Source: Turritopsis dohrnii
Taxonomy: Eukaryota; Cnidaria; Hydrozoa; Anthoathecata; Oceaniidae
Reading direction: 5' to 3'
DNA: 64,000 nucleotides
Assembly: GCA_027922465.2 (NCBI GenBank)
Contig: BQMF02000231.1
Location: 496,001 to 560,000 of the forward strand
A program made the position numbers and the translations under genes. The notes beneath the pieces were generated by a model, which saw only the letters and a program-made list of their open reading frames with translations, did not search any database and was not told where the DNA came from. Within the stretch, counting starts at the first letter, position 1. Every line of letters starts with the position of its first letter. Below, in pieces: positions 57,379-64,000 of the stretch.

Positions 57379-57813
57379 TCAAAGTTTTTTAACCTCAAAA
57401 CCACAATGTTCCGGTAGGACGTTTTTCGGAAACTCTTCCATGTATCCGGGTATGAAAAAGTATTCCTTTGCATGATCTTGGTTAAGGAAAAAATAAATTA
57501 TCTTGAGAGGAACCCAGTGAACGCCCAAACTTTCGAGACATATAATTCTATGATTTCCTTCTGTCAAATACGCTCGTTGGGTTTTCTTGCTGACAGCCAG
57601 GACCAGCGGTTCTTTGATTCCATTCGCCTTCATATCATTTTCGAGCGATTTCATGTATCTTTCGTGATCATCGTGTTTGCGGTAGACGTTTCTGTCAAAT
57701 TCAATATATTTATGGAGAACAGGGAGGCGTACCAGTTGAACTCCGGTACTGTTATTCAGATTGATTTTCAAGGTGAAGGATTTTGTTCGATTTTGTTGTT
57801 TTACTCTTTTCAC
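57379..57813 (-). CDS. ParB/sulfiredoxin-like domain protein downstream of the Ginger1-like gene
   Basis: 144 residues. Residues about 27-45 (VRLPVLHKYIEFDRN) and 66-100 (NGIKEPLVLAVSKKTQRAYL, TEGNHRIICLESLG) have the pattern of the ParB N-terminal fold: a GI.EPL strand followed by a glycine-histidine-arginine loop (EGNHRI), the place of the nucleotide-binding DGxHR motif. The last third is aromatic and family-specific. The ORF is intact, on the same strand as the Ginger1-like gene, and its ATG is 86 nt beyond that gene's stop at 57899. It may be a second gene of that transposon or a host gene. ParB-like domains include nucleases and CTPases; no activity can be claimed. Confidence 0.65.
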   Translation of the reverse strand: MKRVKQQNRTKSFTLKINLNNSTGVQLVRLPVLHKYIEFDRNVYRKHDDHERYMKSLENDMKANGIKEPLVLAVSKKTQRAYLTEGNHRIICLESLGVHWVPLKIIYFFLNQDHAKEYFFIPGYMEEFPKNVLPEHCGFEVKKL

Positions 57814-57898
57814 TAAATATAAAATGTATAATCATGAAGTGGCGCGTTCGAAGTTTTAATATGTCGTTGAAATCACTTCGAGAAACAGTGTTTTAGAG

Positions 57899-59424
57899 TT
57901 AACCTTTACTGCATTCTGAAGAGTTTTTCTTAGGTTTTCTTTTTCTTGGCATTGCTTTTTTTCTAGCATTACTCTCTATTTGGGTTTCTAAAAAAATACA
58001 AATAAAGGTAATAGTACCAAAATTAAAACATTATTGTCATTAAAACAAATTGAAGTTTTTTGCTATCACTTCTTTCGTGCAAAGTTTCGTAAAAATCCAA
58101 TTATTGCTGGATAAATATAGCACATCAACATATCGACAAAGCATTTCGAAAATAAAGATAAACGAATTTACCTTTCGCTGAAAAGTTGATGTATTCCTCT
58201 ACAAATGGTTGGTCGGTGTCAACGGTGTCTAGCTTGATGTATGCTAAATGTCTTAGCATTTCGTAAGTTATTTTAGGGATATTGTATAATGTTTCTTTTG
58301 GTTTTTTCATACCATCATAATAAATCCAAAAAGTGTTATTAAACCGAAAATAAGATGAAAAATATAATTTCACTGCGTCATAAATCGTTAACAGCATTAA
58401 TACATAAACAATACTTCCGATGCTAATAATGGTAGGTATTTCATCATTATTTTCTATCAAGTCCCTTGGTAAAAACAATAAAGGTGGAAGGTCTGCAAGA
58501 AAAGTCATTGTTGGTTTTGAACAAGCTGGACAGATACCATCGATTGTGTTGTAAGCTTCCTCTATTCTTTCTCTTAACGTAGTAGGCTTCTTTTTCATTG
58601 CTAGCGTTAATTTCTGTTTTGATTTAGAAACACAATCACCAGAACAACTAGTATGGTAGATGAGTTTGGCAAGATCAGTTCTGGAAACAGGTTCAAAGAA
58701 TTGCTGTGCTTCGCTGCCAAATAAATCACCTTCCTCTATGTCTTGATTGAAAACTGTTTCAAACCAAACCTTTTTGCCTAAAGCGCTACTATCTTGTTCA
58801 AATAAATTTAAAGTTTCCGATATCATGCGAATCTTAGATGCTTCGACGATTTCCTTTAATTTGGGGAATAATTTTATCGATGACATTAGCCATGATAACG
58901 GCCCATCTAGAGGGCACGTATTCGTCAACTGCAGTCCATCTGCTAGGCCTCCCCATGTTGCACTAGGAAATGGAAACTGGGGTGTAGTAGCCATAAAATG
59001 TGTTTGCTCTATATGCCCAAGTACAATGAGTCTACCAGTGTCAGACGTTCGGGGTGTTGCTGTATGGCTATGGCGAGGATTAGTATTAACCAGGTCTAAA
59101 GTAATGCCGAAAGCATCAGCGACAGCTTGTATTGCAGCATTATCTGCCCAGTTTCTGTTAGATGACAGATCCAAAATATACTTTCCGAACCTCTCTACTT
59201 CAATAAATTGCCTAAAATCATCTTGGTGGTTCAAAACATGTTCAACAGCTGTCTCACGAACTTCGTTATGCCTTGAACTGTTCCCAAAGAGCCCAAAAGC
59301 TACTGCGCGGAAAAAGCAGTTTCCATCACCTTGAACATCCACAGCACGTAAGCCACGATTGGCTAACGTCTTGTTCAAATGCGACATATCAACAACAGAA
59401 TCTTGCTTGCTTAGGGGAAATGGC
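57899..59424 (-). CDS. OTU protease plus USP-like domain, C-terminal part of the Ginger1-like gene
   Basis: The frame opens near 59424 with PFPLSKQDSVVD, a few codons beyond the shift from the integrase frame, and runs to a GTAAAT donor at 58171. A last exon, 57987-57899, adds a basic tail (MPRKRKPKKNSSECSKG) that would serve as a nuclear localisation signal. OTU: RAVDVQGDGNCFFRAVAF holds the catalytic Asp-Cys pair, and HIEQTHFMATTP the His. A USP-like region follows: TNTCPLDGPLSWLM (Cys box), paired cysteines (CSGDCVSK..., CPACSK) and IGSIVYVLMLL...FSSYFRF...IYYDGMKK (His box region). At the expected His position the text is LYFSS rather than HF or HY, so the second protease looks inactive. 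Its role may be to remove ubiquitin from transposase or host factors. Confidence 0.8.
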
Positions 59425-61031
59425 TTTGTTTATATCGTTAATATATTGCAAATTAATTTCTTTGTACGAAGAGACTCTTTTTTGTCTGAACTTATAACGT
59501 GGTGATTTCTTTGTGGTGCATTTTTTTTCTTCGTTTCCTTGATCGTTTTCCTGGTTTTGATGCGGGTTTTCATATTTTTTAACATCAACTGTATCGTTCG
59601 TTTCTTTGCCTTTATTTGGTAAGTGCCGAGCTTTGTTTTGCTTTTCTATTTCTTTCTTCCTCGTTTCCGCAGTTACACACGAAACAGGTAACCATTTGGT
59701 TTTCGTTTTTCCGTTTTGAAGAAAACTTACTTTATATCGGTCATTTTTTACCTCGACGACTGTTGCTTTCGACTTCACGATTGAATTTTTTAATTTCTTT
59801 TTTCCTTTCTGAAGCTTCACTATCACTGTCTCACCAATTTCATATTTAGAAGGGGGATGTTTTTGTTGATGCCGCTCAACCATTCTATCCGAAATCTTCT
59901 TATCAACGCTTTCTGTCTTTTTCCAAGTACTTCTTATTGTGTTAGTCCAATTCTTTAAATCTTTTTGTCCATCCGGTGTTGTTTTATTCTTATTGTCTTC
60001 GACCTCAAAAGTAAATTCACTGACGAGTTGATTTGGTTTTCTTCCGAAGAAAGGTGAGAGTCCGCCGAGGCCTTGGTGAGCACCAGTGTTATATTGATGA
60101 GCATATGTACTTAAATGGTCATGCCAGTTTTCTACATAATAAAAGAAGAAAGAAATATATTGCTTATATCAACTTTTTTTGACTAGTCTGTTTAAAAGTT
60201 CAAACGTTTCATCATATTAAAACGTAAATGCTTCTGTAAATTAAAAATTTTCAAAGGAGAAAAGCAACTACTTACCTATATTGTTGTTGGTAACATCATA
60301 TAATAGTTTTCTTTTCCATGTTGCGTGTGAACGTTCAATCTTCCCTTGTGCTTCCGGGTGATATGGTCTACTTGTTGGTCGGTGGATCCCTAGTTTTTCA
60401 CACAATGTATTGACCTCACCTGAATTTTTAAAACGCAATGAAAATTAAATTTTAGATTAATTCAATTATTCAAAAGTTTTCAATCTCAATTATCATTGAG
60501 ACAAGGAACTGTCGAATGAAATTTCGAATAAAATGGTGAAGCGTATCTACCTTTAAATTCATTTCCACGATCACTCTGTAAAATTTTGGGGTAACCAAAT
60601 CCATTGAATATGTCTTTCAAACTCGCACAAACATCATTGGCTTCTTTGGAGGCAAGAGGTTTGAGAAAGACAAAACGCGAAAAAACATCCAATATTGACA
60701 GAACATATTTATACGATGTGCCATTGTTTCCTTCTGACGGTTTTTGTTCAAATACTACTAGATCGATCTGACATTTCTCCATCGGTTGTTTTGCTGCGAC
60801 AGGCTGCAATTTGTCCTTATTTCTAAATATTGGGTTTTGTTCACAATGGATGGTGTTGGTGTTGATCCAATTCTGAATGGCTTGCTTTGATATCCCAGCG
60901 AAATCATTACGGATACGACTCAATATCTTCAAACAATTCTCACCTTTAAACTTTACGTGATAAAACTCGATGACTTTTTTGACTTCAGAACATCTTGGGA
61001 TAATTTTTCTAACATTGTCGCTTACTAAAAC
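59389..61031 (-). CDS. Ginger1-like integrase part (KRBA2-like), three exons
   Basis: The exons are 61031-60551, 60419-60276 and 60131 onward, all with GT-AG borders and matching phases. Exon 1 starts after an acceptor, so at least one 5' exon is missing. The text FAGISKQAIQNWINTNT, then CQIDLVVFE, SYKYVLSILDVFSRFVFLKP and ILQSDRGNEFKG is the first part of the core. Exon 2 completes it with RPYHPEAQGKIERSH. The D, D and E of the catalytic triad are thus in QIDLV, QSDRG and KIERS. Exon 3 adds HQYNTGAHQGLGGLSPFFGR and a chromodomain/GPY-like module (GETVIVKLQKGKKK, RYKVSFLQNGKTKTKWLPV). The frame then ends at 59389 (KQARFCC). One frame over, the sequence continues to the OTU region, so a 1-nt shift lies near 59425. 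Vertebrate KRBA2 is a domesticated relative. Confidence 0.82.
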
Positions 61032-61219
61032 CTAAAAAGGGTTGAGAAAAGCACCTTCAAATAGTTAAGTAATATTTATTTATTTATTTATTTACTTTAT
61101 TTAATGTCGATTAAATACTGTTACATACGTAGCTTTCTAAATTACTAAAACAATAATCTAGTAGCTAATAAACACTGACTTAATATAGTTAAAATAGAAA
61201 GATAAAAATGATAAAACTA

Positions 61220-61835
61220 CAGTGGAACCTCTATTAACGGTCACCTCCATACATCGGTCACCTCCTGATAAGCAGCCAGAAAAGAAAGTCCCTGCCGAAT
61301 TTATTGTCAAACTCTTATAAAAAAACCTCCATACATCGGCCACCTCCAATCAACGGTCAAACGGCCACTTTCTATTGTCCCAATGTCTAATTTTACCTCT
61401 ATTAACGGTCAAAAAAATCTTTATGCAAGCAAATGAAAGGAAAAATATCTTATTTATGATAATTATTTACAGAAATAAAGTCAAGTCAAGCAGCGTCTGT
61501 AGATGATTTGAACTTCAAAACAATAGGTGATGCTGACTTTGAATCTTGTCACACAAGGACTTGAAGCACTTAGGCTCAATAATGTTTCACACAAAAAAGT
61601 AACAGTTTATTTCAGTAAAAAGTTGTAACATGATTGTAGATTGTACTGATAAGATACGTGCATTTACTTGTGTTTATTTTGATCATGAATCATTCTTTAT
61701 GCCCCTCCTATCTCTCCCGACCAGCCTTTTGGATAAAAAGGTACATTCATATAAAACCTCCATACATCGGTCACCTCTAGTGCAACGGCCACTAAGCTGG
61801 GTCCCCCAAAGTGGCCGCTATTAGAGGTTCTACTG
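61220..61835. mobile_element. pogo/Tigger-like MITE (616 bp)
   Basis: Same ends as the copy at 56772: CAGTGGAACCTCTATTAACG at the left and TATTAGAGGTTCTACTG at the right, TA on both sides, same orientation. The interior is alike (CATACATCGG repeats, CCCCCAAAGTGGCCGC). It is about 60 bp longer than the other copy. Confidence 0.8.
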
Positions 61836-61851
61836 TAATAAAAATAAGGTT

Positions 61852-62470
61852 TTAAATATAACCTACATGCTGGATGTATGTAGCGCACAGACGACATTTG
61901 CAAGGAAGTCTTTCGGATGTTAGAAGTTTAGATTTAAACTGTTCCACCGAATCAGCAGATTTGGTGGATTCACTTAAAAGTCCCCAAGTTTGTGGTCCCC
62001 GAAATGATGGGGTTTCAACACCACCGTTTACAGTGCGAGCGTGCCCAGCCATGAAATCATTACGATTACGAAGGCCAGGACCAGAGGTATTCAGTGGAAA
62101 GACTTCCTGCAAGTAAGAAGGACCCAGATTATGTAGACGTTTAAAAAGTAAGACCATGAGCTGGAAAATATTTGAAGCAAGATACTTCTCATTATTTGAT
62201 TTATTTGATGTATATCCATACTTGGCAAGGAGTTCAGAGAAGTCGAGATTAGTGTTACCACCTACAAGACGTAGGGCTCTTTCATGGAGAGAATTTATTC
62301 TATTGTTATTGCTACGAGAAGTGTAAGCCCATAACAGAGGACAATAATTAAACTGAGATGTAATGTAGCTATTTACCAATAGAATAAGTTTCTCTTTATC
62401 AAGATATGGTTTCAATCTCGCTATAGCATAGAATTTATTTCCAGCTTTCTTACAGATCTTGATAAAGAGA
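61852..62470 (-). pseudogene. Reverse transcriptase C-terminal fragment
   Basis: From about 62470, FIKICKKAGNKFYAIARLKP, LVNSYITSQFNYCPLLWAYT, INSLHERALRLVGG and SYLQEVFPLN match the thumb/C-terminal region after the RT palm in CR1/jockey-type elements. They end with MAGHARTVNGGVETPSFRG and KCRLCATYIQ. The reading frame continues open into the satellite upstream, which is an artefact of the satellite lacking stops in that frame. Catalytic motifs are missing (truncated). Confidence 0.8.
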
Positions 62471-62496
62471 AACTTATTTGGGAAAATGTGTTTTCT

Positions 62497-64000
62497 TTTT
62501 CGGGAATGAAGAAAATAAGGAGAAGTATGTTGCTTCCACATTTCGGAATGAACAGAATAACGAGAAATATCTTGCTTCCACATTCCGGAATGAAGAGAAT
62601 AATGAGAAGTATCTTGCTTCCACATTCCGGAATGAAGAGAATAACGAGAAGTATCTTGCTTCCACATTACGGAATGAACAAATAAGGAGAAGTATCTTGC
62701 TTCCACATTACGGAATGAAGAGAATAATGAGAAGTATCTTGCTTCCACATTACGGAATGAACAAATAAGGAGAAGTATCTTGCTTCCACATTACGGAATG
62801 AAGAGAATAACGAGAAGTATCTTGCTTCCACATTACGGAATGAACAAATAATGAGAAGTATCTTGCTTCCACATTCCGGAATGAAGAGAATAATGAGAAG
62901 TATCTTGCTTCCACATTACGGAATGAAGAGAATAACGAGAAGTATCTTGCTTCCACATTACGGAATGAACAAATAAGGAGAAGTATCTTGCTTCCACATT
63001 ACGGAATGAAGAGAATAACGAGAAGTATCTTGCTTCCACATTACGGAATGAACAAATAATGAGAAGTATCTTGCTTCCACATTCCGGAATGAAGAGAATA
63101 ACGAGAAGTATCTTGCTTCCACATTACGGAATGAAGAGAATAACGAGAAGTATCTTGCTTCCACATTACGGAATGAAAAAATAAGGAGAAGTATCTTGCT
63201 TCCACATTACGGAATGAAGAGAATAACGAGAAGTATCTTGCTTCCACATTACGGAATGAAGAGAATAACGAGAAGTATCTTGCTTCCACATTACGGAATG
63301 AACAAATAATGAGAAGTATCTTGCTTCCACATTCCGGAATGAAGAGAATAACGAGAAGTATCTTGCTTCCACATTACGGAATGAACAAATAAGGAGAAGT
63401 ATCTTGCTTCCACATTACGGAATGAAGAGAATAACGAGAAGTATCTTGCTTCCACATTACGGAATGAACAAATAATGAGAAGTATCTTGCTTCCACATTC
63501 CGGAATGAAGAGAATAATGAGAAGTATCTTGCTTCCACATTACGGAATGAAGAGAATAACGAGAAGTATCTTGCTTCCACATTACGGAATGAACAAATAA
63601 GGAGAAGTATCTTGCTTCCACATTACGGAATGAAGAGAATAACGAGAAGTATCTTGCTTCCACATTACGGAATGAAGAGAATAACGAGAAGTATCTTGCT
63701 TCCACATTACGGAATGAACAAATAATGAGAAGTATCTTGCTTCCACATTCCGGAATGAAGAGAATAATGAGAAGTATCTTGCTTCCACATTACGGAATGA
63801 AGAGAATAACGAGAAGTATCTTGCTTCCACATTACGGAATGAACAAATAAGGAGAAGTATCTTGCTTCCACATTACGGAATGAAGAGAATAATGAGAAGT
63901 ATCTTGCTTCCACATTACGGAATGAAAAAATAAGGAGAAGTATCTTGCTTCCACATTACGGAATGAAGAGAATAACGAGAAGTATCTTGCTTCCACATTA
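62497..64000. repeat. Satellite of alternating 42- and 41-bp units with higher-order periods; continues past the window
   Basis: Type A (42 bp) contains ACGGAATGAAGAGAATAACG and type B (41 bp) ACGGAATGAACAAATAAGG; both continue AGAAGTATCTTGCTTCCACA. About 36 units run to the window end. B units are placed so that 83-bp (A-B) and 125-bp (A-A-B) blocks alternate, with repeats of 83, 125, 125, 83 and so on. Long overlapping ORFs over the array (SSFRNVEARYFSLF, HSVMWKQDTSRYSL) are by-products of the repeat and not genes. The first units near 62497-62560 are the most diverged, as usual at an array edge. Confidence 0.9.

Larger units (their letters stand above)
57370..61040 (-). mobile_element. Ginger1-like transposon unit, ends not found
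   Basis: It includes the integrase-OTU-USP-like gene (61031-57899) and probably the ParB-like ORF (57813-57379). Ginger1 elements are known to encode a Gypsy-type integrase with a C-terminal OTU or Ulp1 protease, and to have inverted ends and CCGG-type targets. No inverted ends were recognised here. The 5' side is cut by a non-LTR retrotransposon 3' end at about 61070 and the 3' side by a MITE at 57323. Confidence 0.6.
61060..62496 (-). mobile_element. Non-LTR retrotransposon 3' end, split by a MITE
   Basis: Minus-strand element: RT C-terminal coding at 62470-61852, 3' UTR at 61851-61837, the pogo-like MITE at 61835-61220, more UTR from 61219, and an AAAT-repeat 3' tail at about 61090-61065. 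The 5' side ends at the satellite (62497). The MITE is flanked by TA, so it inserted into the older retrotransposon tail. Confidence 0.65.

Noticed and set aside
58747..59334. 195-codon plus-strand ORF
   Set aside because: It is the complementary frame of the OTU domain coding region; it lacks domain features of its own.
57899..61031. LTR retrotransposon or endogenous retrovirus
   Set aside because: The integrase resembles Gypsy integrase, but there is no gag, protease or RT, and OTU follows the integrase. That order is of the Ginger1 DNA transposon type.
62474..64000. Many overlapping repetitive ORFs of 60-96 codons
   Set aside because: They repeat at the satellite periods (83 and 125 bp), exist on both strands, and only reflect lack of stop codons in the satellite.

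Overview
This looks like animal nuclear DNA, most likely from a cnidarian or a similar basal metazoan. The sequence is strongly AT-rich, genes carry GT-AG introns, microsatellites are frequent, and almost every recognisable gene belongs to a transposable element. The mix of an IS3EU-like integrase transposon with a SAM-HECT cargo gene, a Ginger1-like integrase-OTU gene and a PIN/FEN1-like plus CXC-domain ORF is one I associate with cnidarian genomes. That species-level statement is inference. No rRNA, CRISPR, prokaryotic operon or virus was seen, and only one exon (about 40.0 kb) looks like a plausible host gene.

Layout. 0.8-2.9 kb: element with CACTA-type inverted ends carrying a PIN/FEN1-like, CXC-tailed ORF. 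4.9-10.05 kb: a complete 5,144-bp IS3EU-like DNA transposon with an exact 6-bp target duplication (AGAAAG), subterminal 21-bp repeats, a damaged integrase gene on + and an apparently intact five-exon SAM-HECT ubiquitin-ligase gene on -. 10-22.5 kb: mostly gene-poor, with a strongly decayed family of tandem duplications at 15.3-20.9 kb. 23.2-24.95 kb: eleven tandem tRNA-like units, most at an exact 164-bp period. 26.1-27.15 kb: 3' end of a non-LTR retrotransposon with one nonsense codon. 27.7-31.3 kb: a cluster of about 120-bp foldback MITEs. 32.3-34.75 kb: head-to-tail Helitron-like elements; single copies lie at 41.3-42.2 and 51.6-52.5 kb. 37.05-40.02 kb: a second IS3EU-like element (target duplication TTAAAT) placed just upstream of a GNAT-like exon. 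40.7-41.1 and 44.5-44.8 kb: tRNA-derived SINEs. 49.4-52.6 kb: a decayed non-LTR element split by a Helitron. 56.8-57.3 and 61.2-61.8 kb: two pogo/Tigger-like MITEs. 57.4-61.0 kb: a Ginger1-like unit (integrase, OTU, USP-like domain, basic tail) followed on the same strand by a ParB-like ORF. 61.1-62.5 kb: a non-LTR 3' end. 62.5 kb to the window end: a 41/42-bp satellite with higher-order 83- and 125-bp periods.

How the parts relate. The window is a nest of mobile elements. The three integrase-type transposons encode ubiquitin-pathway or zinc-ribbon accessory proteins: SAM-HECT ligase, OTU plus USP-like protease, and zinc-ribbon ORFs. Non-autonomous families (foldback MITE, mariner-like MITE, pogo-like MITE, Helitrons, SINEs) occur in several copies each, and several have inserted into one another, which gives relative ages. 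All coordinates, splice sites and target duplications were read by eye; no alignment or database search was run.
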